Shown here: in pieces, positions 33,875-42,199 of the stretch
Numbering within the stretch: position 1 is the first letter of the stretch
Layout of the letters: every line of letters starts with the position of its first letter
NCBI GenBank assembly: GCA_013285585.1
Contig: JABDHH010000006.1
Location: 1 to 48,107, forward strand
Source of the DNA: Chlamydiota bacterium
Lineage (GTDB): Bacteria; Chlamydiota; Chlamydiia; Chlamydiales; SM23-39
DNA: 48,107 nucleotides
Reading direction: 5' to 3'
The notes under the pieces: model-generated
The model's database searches: none
What the model saw: only the letters and a program-made list of their open reading frames with translations
Told to the model about the DNA's origin: nothing
Position numbers and translations under genes: made by a program

Positions 33875-34106
33875 AAACGGCCTCTCTATTAAGACTTAAC
33901 ATGGAAATTAACATAGAAATACATGAAAGCCAAGATTTTCTATGTCTTTGTTGCTGATTGCACCGCAATAGTGTTTTTTACCCAGTAACGGTGCAATATT
34001 TATACGTAAGCATTTCTCTTGCAGGTAGTTATGTCAGGAGTAAAAAAAAGCATTTCGGTGCAATTCAAAGTGAGCAAGGACCATTTTGTTGAGGTCAACA
34101 AAATGG

Positions 34107-35138
34107 TCATGAGGTGTATTTCGCGATTTCTTTGGCAATTTCATGAACGAGTGTAGCGGCACCGATATGGCGGCAAAGCGGATAACCTTGACCAGCCCAA
34201 AGAGACATGAGATCGGGTCGATTTTTTTGTGCAGCAAGAGATCTCAGCCTATGCGTAATGAAATGCTGAATAGGATAAGGTGGGATTACATGACCTTCGA
34301 GTTTTTGTATAAATGGGTTAATGATTGCTCGGGCCGTTTTCCCTGTGAAGGCTTTCGTTAGAGCTGTTGCCATATGAGGTGTTTTTAGCAGGGCTTGTTT
34401 GTAGCTGGAGCTGGCACCGCTTTCAGTTGTAGTAAGAAAGGCTGTTCCGAGTTGTGCAGCAGAGGCACCTACCAAAAAAGTCGCTAATGCCGAGCAGCCA
34501 TCCATAATCCCACCGGCAGCAATTAATGGAATCTTTACCTTCTTCCCTGTTAGAAGTAAAAGAGTCAATAGGCTGTAAAGAGGGTCGTGCGAAGAAAAAT
34601 TCCCTCGATGTCCGCCAGCTTCTTGTCCTTGGCATACGATAGCATCTACTGCGATATTTGCAAGTGCCTCAGCTTCTTCGGGGGTAGTTGCTGTACCGAA
34701 TATCAAAGAGTCCTGCATTTTGAAGCGCTTGATAAGGGAAGGGGATGGAATACCAAAAGTGAAACTGAAAATAGGAACTTGCTCTTCAAGAATGACTTGT
34801 ACCTGATCGTCGAAAGATGGAGGAGTGAGGGCTATAGTATCAAGAGGCACGTCAGACAGTTCGTGCCATAAAGGAAGCAAAAGTTTGTGAATCAGGGAGC
34901 TGTCGTATGTAGAATTGGAATGCTCAGGAATGAACAGATTGACGTTGAATGGTTTGCTGGTGAGTGACTTGATCTTTCTAATAGCTATACGAATTTCAGC
35001 GGGTTCCATGTAGCCTGCGCCTAACGAACCCAACGCTCCGGTATTAGAAACAGTGGCTACTAGTTCTGGCGTTGTAATACCTCCGGCCATTGGAGCTTGA
35101 ATAATAGGAATATCTAAGCCAAAAAATTTACGAGTCAT
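34107..35138 (-). CDS. Nitronate monooxygenase family flavoprotein
   Basis: 343 residues, FMN-binding TIM barrel. PIIQAPMAGGITTPELVATVSNTGALGSLG (seen as IIQAPMAGGITTPEL), PFNVNLF, VDAIVCQGQEAGGHRG with the catalytic-site His, and PLIAAGGIMDG followed by GASAAQLGTAFL are the 2-nitropropane dioxygenase landmarks. It is the last gene of a leftward operon with an epimerase 3 bp upstream. DNA here is more AT-rich than in the core genes. A 13-bp stem (GACCATTTTGTTG/CAACAAAATGGTC) ends the gene. Confidence 0.9.
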   Translation of the reverse strand: MTRKFFGLDIPIIQAPMAGGITTPELVATVSNTGALGSLGAGYMEPAEIRIAIRKIKSLTSKPFNVNLFIPEHSNSTYDSSLIHKLLLPLWHELSDVPLDTIALTPPSFDDQVQVILEEQVPIFSFTFGIPSPSLIKRFKMQDSLIFGTATTPEEAEALANIAVDAIVCQGQEAGGHRGNFSSHDPLYSLLTLLLLTGKKVKIPLIAAGGIMDGCSALATFLVGASAAQLGTAFLTTTESGASSSYKQALLKTPHMATALTKAFTGKTARAIINPFIQKLEGHVIPPYPIQHFITHRLRSLAAQKNRPDLMSLWAGQGYPLCRHIGAATLVHEIAKEIAKYTS

Positions 35139-35141
35139 GTT

Positions 35142-36056
35142 TTAACTATTCAGCCATTCAAGTTGTCTTGGGAAAAAGTGGAGTTCTTTTTTAGCTTTTG
35201 CGTTTGATGCTCCTCGTAATTTTGTAGCATAGTACACAGCATCTGCACCGCTTATCCTAAGCCCTTCTTCCTCAGTTATGTTAGGGGGAGGCAAAGCGCC
35301 CAGATAATTTGCAAATGCCGGTAACCAACGTCGCATTTCCAATGGATAATTGTTAACAATATTGTACGCTCCTGGTTTGCATTCAAGTGCAGATGCAAGA
35401 GCCTTCGCAGCGTCTTCAATATGGACGAAATTCCAAATTCCTTGTCCTTTACCAATGATGGGGAATTTTTGTTTACAGATTTGTTCCGCTACATCCCCTC
35501 CTGGATAGAACCAAGTACCTGGTCCATAAAAAAATCCAAACCGTAAAGCGACTCCTTCGATTTTTTTAGATTGCAATACGCGTTTTTCTATTTCGGCATA
35601 GACTCGAGTCCCTGAAGCAATTCCAGGGCTAGCTTCAAATGCAAAAGGAATATGTTCATCAGCTAATCCTGATCCAGGCGCGTACCAGAAAGCTGTTGAT
35701 TGTGCTATATAACGTTTTGCTCCATGCATTGCTGCGGCTGTTTGTAGATTGGACCCGCCTTCTAGGCGAAGCTTCGCATTCATTTCAGCAGATTTACGCA
35801 TGGATTCAGGGGTATATTCTTTAGGCAATCGAGTTAGCATATCAATTACAACATCTGGCTGGATATTTCCAATCGATGCAAAAACAGATTCACGTTCGAG
35901 AACATCTAAAATCAATGATTTTGCACCTTTGGCTTCAATTATTTGGGCTCGTTCTTTGGATTGAGTAATTCCATATACATCATGCTTATGAGAGACTAAA
36001 AGATCGACAAGTGGTTGACCGATAGCACCCGATGCTCCAGCAATCAGAATTTTCAT
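35142..36056 (-). CDS. NAD-dependent epimerase/dehydratase family protein
   Basis: 304 residues, extended short-chain dehydrogenase. The Rossmann motif GASGAIGQPLVDLL is at 7-20, YIAQSTAFWYAPGSG replaces the usual YxxxK active site region, VALRFGFFYGPG and FVHIEDAAKAL follow in order. It overlaps the SnoaL-like gene by 4 bp (ATGA-type) and precedes the nitronate monooxygenase by 3 bp. The three together may modify a small molecule or detoxify one; substrate unknown. Confidence 0.88.
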   Translation of the reverse strand: MKILIAGASGAIGQPLVDLLVSHKHDVYGITQSKERAQIIEAKGAKSLILDVLERESVFASIGNIQPDVVIDMLTRLPKEYTPESMRKSAEMNAKLRLEGGSNLQTAAAMHGAKRYIAQSTAFWYAPGSGLADEHIPFAFEASPGIASGTRVYAEIEKRVLQSKKIEGVALRFGFFYGPGTWFYPGGDVAEQICKQKFPIIGKGQGIWNFVHIEDAAKALASALECKPGAYNIVNNYPLEMRRWLPAFANYLGALPPPNITEEEGLRISGADAVYYATKLRGASNAKAKKELHFFPRQLEWLNS

Positions 36057-36439
36057 GAAGAGATCCTCTCAGATTTAGGGTGCCATTCATAAGGAACGGC
36101 TGTCATCCGATATTCTTTTAACCACACGATTTTACCATTTTCTATCTTTGCAATAGTTATTCCATTAAATTCTTCTTTTCTTTCGTTTCCAATATAACTA
36201 AAATTCCATTCAAAACAGACTGTATGATCAAACGAATAAAATGAAATGAGATCCCATTTCTTAATTTTGTTAAATTTTGTCCAATCAGCGATCCATTTTT
36301 TCACGGTGCCTATTCCATGATAGACAGGTCCATGCGATTCGGTGATCACACAGTTTTCGGATAAGGAGTTGAGTATTTTTATCTCATTACCCGTTTTCCA
36401 TCCGTCTATGTAATTTTGTATTATGGTTTTCTTTTCCAC
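36053..36439 (-). CDS. SnoaL-like / NTF2-fold protein
   Basis: About 128 residues from GTG 36439 (a TTG at 36463 is possible). IIQNYIDGWKTGNEIKILNSL, YHGIGTVKKWIADWTKF and GKIVWLKEYRMTA (first segments in part) follow the SnoaL/ketosteroid-isomerase-like fold used as cyclases, isomerases or binding proteins. First gene of the SnoaL-epimerase-monooxygenase operon. Confidence 0.8.
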   Translation of the reverse strand: MEKKTIIQNYIDGWKTGNEIKILNSLSENCVITESHGPVYHGIGTVKKWIADWTKFNKIKKWDLISFYSFDHTVCFEWNFSYIGNERKEEFNGITIAKIENGKIVWLKEYRMTAVPYEWHPKSERISS

Positions 36440-36463
36440 GGCTATCGACCTAACTCCAGTCAA

Positions 36464-36793
36464 GAAATGTAGTTAAATTTCTCTTCTATCACAGAATCTA
36501 ATACTTGATCAAACTTCGAATTGTATATTTCTCCCTGCACCCCCTAAAGAGGGAGTTCTATTACGTAGAAGGGAGATAAGATTTGATGAGTTCTCTCTGT
36601 TAAGAGGCATTTTTGACCAGTCTATCGCTCTTTTCCCACTGGTTTGTGAGGTAGGGCTTGACTTTGATAAAGGGCTCAAGTTCATAAAGTTGCTTTATTC
36701 CCTCGAGAAATTGGTTCGAGAACGCTCCGGTGCTGGGCAAAAAATTCGAAGAATTTTGCGGAATCCAACATGTGTTTAAATCGAATTAGATCC
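36464..36793. other. 330-bp region with a probable C-terminal coding remnant
   Basis: On the reverse strand about 60 codons from 36783 to a stop at 36600-36602 read CWIPQNSSNFLPSTGAFSNQ, FLEGIKQLYELEPFIKVKPY and LTNQWEKSDRLVKNAS. The composition is protein-like, but there is no start codon and an in-frame stop precedes it, so this is at most the tail of a lost gene. Family not recognised. The part up to 36600 contains only the operon's upstream region. Confidence 0.4.
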
Positions 36794-37095
36794 CTACTTT
36801 CCATAAAGCACTTGTGCCTTAGATAAGACTTCATCGCGGAAATAGCGACTCAAGCCGTTTGGGGTTTTTAGATCGACCTCTCTTCCTACAATTGCGCTTA
36901 ACTCCTCTTGTATATCAAAAATGCCAAACAACCCAGGAACATGCTTTTTCTCAAACTTCACGAGAATATCTACATCGCTTGATGCAGAAAAATGAGAAGT
37001 CAAAATCGATCCAAATACAGCGAGATAGGTAATATGGTGCTTTTTACAGCAGGCATCGATTTTTTTTTATTTATGTGAATCGGCAATTGAGTCAT
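36794..37095 (-). pseudogene. MNT-type nucleotidyltransferase with a frame break in an A9 run
   Basis: From ATG 37095 the frame reads MTQLPIHINKK and reaches nine A (37068-37060 on the reverse strand); the rest, in another frame, reads KHHITYLAVFGSILTSHFSA, SSDVDILVKFEKKH and ends at VLYGK. GSxxxxxxxxxSDVDILV is the nucleotidyltransferase active site (Gly-Ser and two Asp) of MntA-like antitoxins. One additional A would restore a single frame of about 100 codons. No HEPN partner gene follows. It may be a true pseudogene, a slippage-controlled gene or a sequencing error. Confidence 0.65.
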
Positions 37096-37152
37096 TAATG
37101 ATCCTCTGGGTATGGATTGTACGCTACTTAGAAGTTTTTTAGAAGATTTTAC

Positions 37153-37312
37153 CTGGACTTTGTCCATTTATCGGCGCTGCGCGCCTCTGGATATTTGACC
37201 TGCAGTAGAGTGAATTTTATGCAGGTGGGTTATTTAACCCACCTAAATAAAATTCATTCGCTGCGGGGCAAATAGCCCAGGCGCCCAGTGGCGAGAAATG
37301 GACAAAGTCCAG
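37153..37312. mobile_element. 160-bp palindromic mini-element (MITE-like) with 5-bp target duplication
   Basis: Both ends read inward CTGGACTTTGTCCATTT, and the inverted homology runs almost to a centre near 37232, where GGTGGGTTATTTAACCCACC is a perfect palindrome. TTTAC stands directly outside both ends (37148-37152 and 37313-37317). Tips match the element at 742-906 (shared CTSGACTTTGTMCA). The right tip supplies an ATG to a fused frame with an ABC transporter scrap. Confidence 0.75.
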
Positions 37313-37600
37313 TTTACCCAGCATTTGTTTGCAGTCCAAGGAATACGATCTTGCTTTAGTGAAGTATCATCGAAACTTTTGAGTTTTTCCCAATCAACAG
37401 TTCTAATTAGGAGGGGTCAGATTGAAGGAGACCGGCTAGCCGCATGGCAAACTTTACAAGCCCCTATCATCGGAGGGATCTGTCTGGTGCTCTTTGTAGA
37501 AGTGACCTCGCGCACAATGGGATTTCTCATCGGAAAAGCTATTCCAAAATTGCAAGCCGATATCCGCATGGAGATGTTTGATCACGTACAGCTAGATTGA
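37298..37600 (+). pseudogene. N-terminal scrap of an ABC exporter (MsbA/6TM type)
   Basis: 100 codons; residues 1-5 come from the palindromic element. The section LAAWQTLQAPIIGGICLVLF, FLIGKAIPKLQADIRMEMFD and HVQL is the membrane helix 1-2 end plus the PxLQADIRxxMFDHVQxHS coupling region of ABC exporters. The frame stops at the point where HSxxYF should continue. Nothing of the ATPase domain remains. Confidence 0.65.
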
Positions 37601-37652
37601 AAAGGCTGTTCTTGCTACAACTTTTCCTTCTTCTGAACTTTAAGGCTAAATC

Positions 37653-39692
37653 ATGAACGGCTCCTTTCACACTCTCTTGCGAGAGAAGTTCGGGATGACG
37701 GCTTTCCGTCCAGGCCAACTCGAGGCAATGAAAGTGCTGATGGAACATAACAGCCTCCTCTGCATTCAACCAACAGGTTATGGCAAATCCCTTCTCTATC
37801 AACTCCCTTCCTGTGTTCTCGAAGGAATCACTCTGGTCATCTCTCCCCTTTTGGCCCTCATGCGCGATCAGATCGACCAACTCACACACCGATTTAAAAT
37901 CGTCGCCGCTTCTATCAATAGCGACCAAACGGAAGAGGAAAATGAATTGGCGCGAAGAGCCGCCGCCGCTGGCGAAGTGCAAATCCTCTTTATCTCACCC
38001 GAACAGCTAGACCATATCGATCGCTTTCAATTCCTCTTGGGATTACCTCTCTCTCTTTTAGTGATCGATGAGGCCCATTGCATTTCAATTTGGGGACATG
38101 ACTTTCGGCCGAGCTACAGACACATCCTCCAGTTTGCCCAAGCCATTAAAACCGTGCGCCCAACGCTCAAAATCCTCGGCCTTACAGCCACAGCCGATGG
38201 ACGAGTAGAAAAGGACATCGCGGGACAGCTCTCTTCCGCTCAAGAGCCTATACGCGTATGGCGAGAACAGATGGATCGCCCCAATATCCATCTCTCCCTC
38301 TTGCCCGTAGTGGGAACCGCGGCTAAGCTCTCTCTTTGCAAAACTCTTTTGTCTAAGCTTGCTGACCACGGCCTCATCTACTGCGCCACCCGGGAAAATG
38401 CAGAACTCGTGGCCGAGTATTTGCAAAAAGAGGGCCTCGCCGTCATTGCTTATCACGCTGGGTTTGAATCGGAGGAAAAACGGAAAATCCAAGTGGCTTT
38501 TGGGCGCAATGCCTATAAGGCCATCGCAGCGACCACCGCTCTTGGCATGGGAATCGATAAAAAAGACCTCCGGTTCATCATCCACTTCGATATCCCAGGT
38601 TCCATCACCGCTTACTACCAGGAAGTGGGGCGCGCGGGGCGCGATGGTCTGAAAGCGGATGGAATCCTTTTCTACGACAAAGCTGATCGAAAAGTGCAAG
38701 ACTACTTCATCGATTCGGCTTTGCCCTCAGAAGACGACTTTCAAGCGATTTTAAACGCGGTCCGCTCAAGCACAGAGCCTCTAAATCTCACATCCATTAA
38801 GCGAATCACCGGCCTTCACCCCACACGCGTTACGATCGTTCTCGCAGAACTGATTGACCAGCAGTTCTTAAAGAAAGAAAGCGCAAAAGGAACACAGGTA
38901 TATAAAATGGGAGTGGCAAATCGGAGCCTTGATCTCAGCCGCTATACGACACAGCATCTCGTCAAAACCGAAGAATTGAATAAAATGATCTCCTATGCGG
39001 AACAAAGGAGTGATTGCCGGATGGCGCTCTTGCGACGCGCTCTTGGCGATGTTACAGCCACAAATTGTGGACGATGCGATGTGTGCCAAAAGCAAATGAC
39101 GCCCGAAACCTCCGGTGACTGTGCCGCTCTGCATTGGCTTTCCATGCGTCCTGTACCGATCGCCCCCTCAAAAACATACCGGATTTCGTCCGGCTTCAGC
39201 CTCCTCGACGGGAAATTGCGCACGCTCCAGTTTCTCCGCTTCATGAAAGAGCGGGCTGTCAACGATAGTGTCGATCCCGAACTCATCTCGTTGCTCATAA
39301 AACAGATCGCTTCCTTCAATTCGCCGATCGGAAGTTTGGTGATTCTCCCTTCCAGGACATGGAAAGCTCAGCAGTCCTTTGCTAAAGCGCTCTCTGAGCA
39401 GCTCAATGTCCCGTTTTTCTCTGATCTCCTCGTTTGGAAAATCCCTCCTGAGAAACGACAAGGAGAACTGCTCAATAACGACCAGCGATATTACAACGTA
39501 CATGAAAAAATGGAGGCTCGCCTACCGGCCAGAGTACCTTCAGGCCCCCTCCTCCTCTTCGATGACTACATAGGCTCTGGAGCGACGATCAAAGAAGCAG
39601 CGCGGTCTTTGCGGAAAACACTCGACCAGCCACTCATTCCTATTACAATCGCTGCTATCAAATGGCGCCTCGGCCAGTCCGGATTTATTTAG
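37653..39692 (+). CDS. recQ: RecQ-family DNA helicase with C-terminal phosphoribosyltransferase-like domain
   Basis: 679 residues. Helicase motifs in order: FRPGQLEAM, QPTGYGKSLLYQLP (P-loop, 39-52), SPLLALMRDQ, FISPEQL, VIDEAHCISIWGHDFRP, LGLTATA, and the second RecA domain with IAYHAGFESEEK, ATTALGMGIDKKDLR and YYQEVGRAGRDG. The zinc region CRMALLRRALGD with CGRCDVC follows. After about residue 500 comes a non-RecQ part that contains LLLFDDYIGSGATIKEAA, the PRPP-binding pattern of phosphoribosyltransferases as in ComF. The same fusion type is known in actinobacterial RecQ-like proteins. Acts on fork and recombination intermediates. It ends 4 bp before a mini-transposon. Confidence 0.9.
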   Translation: MNGSFHTLLREKFGMTAFRPGQLEAMKVLMEHNSLLCIQPTGYGKSLLYQLPSCVLEGITLVISPLLALMRDQIDQLTHRFKIVAASINSDQTEEENELARRAAAAGEVQILFISPEQLDHIDRFQFLLGLPLSLLVIDEAHCISIWGHDFRPSYRHILQFAQAIKTVRPTLKILGLTATADGRVEKDIAGQLSSAQEPIRVWREQMDRPNIHLSLLPVVGTAAKLSLCKTLLSKLADHGLIYCATRENAELVAEYLQKEGLAVIAYHAGFESEEKRKIQVAFGRNAYKAIAATTALGMGIDKKDLRFIIHFDIPGSITAYYQEVGRAGRDGLKADGILFYDKADRKVQDYFIDSALPSEDDFQAILNAVRSSTEPLNLTSIKRITGLHPTRVTIVLAELIDQQFLKKESAKGTQVYKMGVANRSLDLSRYTTQHLVKTEELNKMISYAEQRSDCRMALLRRALGDVTATNCGRCDVCQKQMTPETSGDCAALHWLSMRPVPIAPSKTYRISSGFSLLDGKLRTLQFLRFMKERAVNDSVDPELISLLIKQIASFNSPIGSLVILPSRTWKAQQSFAKALSEQLNVPFFSDLLVWKIPPEKRQGELLNNDQRYYNVHEKMEARLPARVPSGPLLLFDDYIGSGATIKEAARSLRKTLDQPLIPITIAAIKWRLGQSGFI

Positions 39693-39696
39693 AGAA

Positions 39697-39849
39697 GCAA
39701 TTGCAAAACTCGCGGGACCAACAAAATCGCCCTTTTAAGCCATTTTGCCTCCTCGTGGCCGAAAGCCCTACTTTGCTCAAAGTTGTGCTCGGCCGCAAAC
39801 TGGCTGAAAATCATCGATTTTTCTGGCGCCGGGAGTTTTGCAATTGCCT
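39697..39849. mobile_element. MITE-like element, copy 2 (153 bp), downstream of recQ
   Basis: Tips GCAATTGCAAAACTC in inverted orientation; sequence nearly identical to 16561-16737 apart from a missing internal 24-bp segment and a few substitutions. No target duplication can be seen here. Located between recQ and the carbonic anhydrase gene. Confidence 0.8.
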
Positions 39850-39888
39850 CACAAACTTGGTGGTCCTTACCCATAAATTTTTTTCCGA

Positions 39889-40524
39889 TTATTTTAGCCA
39901 TTCGACAGATCCCGTATTGAGATTGTAATAAGCCGCACGCACACAGACTTTGTTTTGTTTGACGAGATCTTTGATTATCTTAGAATCGAGCAGAAAATCT
40001 TTCATGCGGTGGGCATTCTCTTTGATAGACGCCGTCAGAAGATCTTTCGGCGATGCCTCCTTAGCCTCTTGAACGGCGGGCTTTATCAGTTTAGCAATCG
40101 CTTCGACGTTTTTTGTGTTTCCGTCGATCACCGCTTTGACTGCGCCGCAGTTTTCATGGCCCATCACTATGATGCAGACGGCTCCCAGGTAAAGCACCCC
40201 GTAATCGATACTGTTCAATTCGAGGTCCCCGATGACATTTCCGGCGACTCGGACGACGAACAAATCGCCGATCCCCTGGTCGAAGACAATCTCGGGCGAT
40301 ACTCTCGAATCGGAGCATCCGACAATCACCGCAAAAGGAGATTGGCTGGCGGCAACCGCTTCGCGGCGATCCAAATCCCGGTCCGGATGTGCGAGTTCGT
40401 CATGCACATACCGGTTATTCCCTTCCATCAACCGATTCATCGCCTGTTCACAGGTCATCCTTTCCGCAGCTACCCCCTCAGACACTCCCAAAACAATGAT
40501 CAAGAACAGACAAATCCATTTCAT
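39889..40524 (-). CDS. Beta-class carbonic anhydrase with signal peptide
   Basis: 211 residues. Interconverts CO2 and bicarbonate. Zinc ligands C70, H123 and C126 with D72 in VGCSDSRVSPE and GHENCGAV; RVAGNVIGD is the usual middle block. The N-terminus MKWICLFLIIVLGVSEGVAA is a good signal peptide, so the enzyme should act in the periplasm, where it could feed a bicarbonate transporter such as the SulP protein encoded at 3667-5364. Transcribed alone. Confidence 0.93.
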   Translation of the reverse strand: MKWICLFLIIVLGVSEGVAAERMTCEQAMNRLMEGNNRYVHDELAHPDRDLDRREAVAASQSPFAVIVGCSDSRVSPEIVFDQGIGDLFVVRVAGNVIGDLELNSIDYGVLYLGAVCIIVMGHENCGAVKAVIDGNTKNVEAIAKLIKPAVQEAKEASPKDLLTASIKENAHRMKDFLLDSKIIKDLVKQNKVCVRAAYYNLNTGSVEWLK

Positions 40525-40563
40525 TTTGCGTTTCCCCTATGTAAGAAGCTGTTTTAAAAGAGT

Positions 40564-40612
40564 GTTAACGGATTCGAATCCAAAAATCGGATGAAACCAA
40601 ATCCGTTGCCAG
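40564..40612. repeat. Short relative of the TAACGGATT palindromic repeat
   Basis: TAACGGATT and AATCCGTTG face each other around a 20-bp centre and continue as CCAGTCTCT. The same ends (TAACGGATT, TCCGTTAGCAGTCTCT) bound the larger palindrome at 41091-41262, so this looks like a version with the inside deleted. Confidence 0.45.
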
Positions 40613-40700
40613 TCTCTAATTTCCTCTACTGGATCGATGGATTATTTGGTAGAGGGACCCTATACTTCCTAAAAAATCGGGAATGTGACAAGAAGGCGCC

Positions 40701-41111
40701 CTATCCTAATGGATGGATGAAACGAACTGCGTCGATCCATTCCCTATCGACAGGCTCGGAATGGTAGCATTGAATCGTCAGGCGCACCGAGGGGTAATGG
40801 AGGCCGGCCCCTTTCCCCACCTTATCCAGGACAGAAAAATAGCGAAAGCCATGCTTGACTGTAAGTTCGGCAGCGCGCCCAAGAGCGTATTCGAGAACCT
40901 TTTCCGCCGGGGTGTGTTCGCTGGCGCGAAAGGTGAGTACGAATTGGTCATCGGAAGATCGAAAATCTGAATAACCGTTGGTAAACAATCCCTCCTTTTG
41001 ATACGCGGTGGCGCATCCCATGAGCGCCGCTAAAGCCAGAAGGAGTGCAGAGGCAATGGCAAAACTCTTCGTTGCGAAAAAACGCCCTATAGAGACAGTT
41101 AACGGATTCAC
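40701..41111 (-). CDS. Putative lipoprotein, CC0125-like family
   Basis: 136 residues from GTG 41111. ALLLALAALMGCATA is a lipoprotein signal with the cysteine as new N-terminus. The mature part (GYSDFRSSDDQFVLTFRASE, ALGRAAELTVKHGFRYFSVL) follows a small lipoprotein pattern in which a GYS start, an FxVxFxA strand, an RAAEL helix and GFxYF recur. The start codon and first residues fall within a palindromic element; a longer frame upstream merely reads the element. Outer membrane or periplasmic face. Confidence 0.75.
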   Translation of the reverse strand: MNPLTVSIGRFFATKSFAIASALLLALAALMGCATAYQKEGLFTNGYSDFRSSDDQFVLTFRASEHTPAEKVLEYALGRAAELTVKHGFRYFSVLDKVGKGAGLHYPSVRLTIQCYHSEPVDREWIDAVRFIHPLG

Positions 41112-41262
41112 TTTCTGTTGATTTTTCGGTTCTTTTGAGCCGATTTTCGATTCAAAGTTTGGGGGTAATATTAACTTTCGTATATACCCCCCAATCTTTG
41201 AAGTCGAAAAGCGGCCAAAATAATCCAAAAACTCGACGAAACGGGAATCCGTTAGCAGTCTC
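41091..41262. repeat. Dispersed palindromic repeat, copy 2 (about 170 bp)
   Basis: Ends AGAGACAGTTAACGGATTC and GAATCCGTTAGCAGTCTCT are inverted copies with one or two mismatches, and the centre arms (CCGATTTTCGATTCAAAG, CTTTGAAGTCGAAAAGCGG) are shared with 548-650. It provides the GTG start and leader of the lipoprotein gene. Confidence 0.65.
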
Positions 41263-41289
41263 TTGGAGACTGTCTGACAAAAAAAAAGT

Positions 41290-42132
41290 TTAATTTTTCT
41301 CATGCTCTGCAAAAAATTGCCTTGATAAATCGCTAAATTTTTCTTGATAGACAGTGAGGATCGACGCCACTTTTTCTTCTAACGCATCGGCGGGTTTTCT
41401 CTTCCCATTCGTCAAAGCATTCAAGTCAGCAATATCCCAGCTTTGGGCAAGGCGGGCATCGAAATTCTGGGCATACAGGGCCACTGCTTGTTTCAGGGCA
41501 ATATCCTTGAATTCGGATGAAGCGGCCAGCATCTTTTCCAGCTTTTCCATCATCAGAGCGCATTGTTTCTCCCTTCTATCCGCTACAGATAAGCCAGGAA
41601 GATCGATATGGAGAGATTTATATTCATATTCGAGATCGAGGTCGATCAAGCGATTCTCATCGCTGTTTTTTCCCATCCCCGGCGCTTGCGCTCGTAAATT
41701 CGCCATCAGAATGATCGCGTTCTCGTGCGACTCATCAGAAAGGTTGGCGGAAACGGATCGCACCTTTTCGACGAAAGGAGTCATTTTTTGATCTTGAACT
41801 GCAGAGAGAAGGTCCTGTTTTTTTTCATTTTGCAGAGCCGCTGCGCGAGACTCCCACTCCTGCCATTCGGGAGAATATCCGGTCCGCATTTCAGCGAATT
41901 CGTCCAGTCGCCCCTTTTCCTTGAGAGCGGTATAAGAATCGTCTAATTCCTTCAGGAATTCAGCATATCCGTCCTTTTCATAAGTTTTCCGGATCATGGC
42001 TACTGCCTCATGGCCGCTCCGCTCGGCTTCATAAGCTGGTTTGACAATCTGTACTGGCTCTGGAGACGTCTGTGGAAGAAGGGGAGCGGTACCAGCCGAT
42101 AATGCCGCTAGGATAATACTTAAATTTTTCAT
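41290..42132 (-). CDS. Exported protein of unknown function, helix-rich
   Basis: 280 residues from ATG 42132, preferred because CGAGGTGA lies 6-10 bp upstream. MKNLSIILAALSAGTAPLLP is a signal peptide. The mature part is highly charged and almost wholly helical (AEFLKELDDSYTALKEKGRL, AALQNEKKQDLLSAVQDQ), without cysteines except one, and looks like a periplasmic coiled-coil or chaperone-like protein. Family not recognised. Confidence 0.7.
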   Translation of the reverse strand: MKNLSIILAALSAGTAPLLPQTSPEPVQIVKPAYEAERSGHEAVAMIRKTYEKDGYAEFLKELDDSYTALKEKGRLDEFAEMRTGYSPEWQEWESRAAALQNEKKQDLLSAVQDQKMTPFVEKVRSVSANLSDESHENAIILMANLRAQAPGMGKNSDENRLIDLDLEYEYKSLHIDLPGLSVADRREKQCALMMEKLEKMLAASSEFKDIALKQAVALYAQNFDARLAQSWDIADLNALTNGKRKPADALEEKVASILTVYQEKFSDLSRQFFAEHEKN

Positions 42133-42199
42133 TAAATCACCTCGTTTATTTGATTCGATATTATACGAACAGAAATTAAACAAAAATAGAATAAATAAT

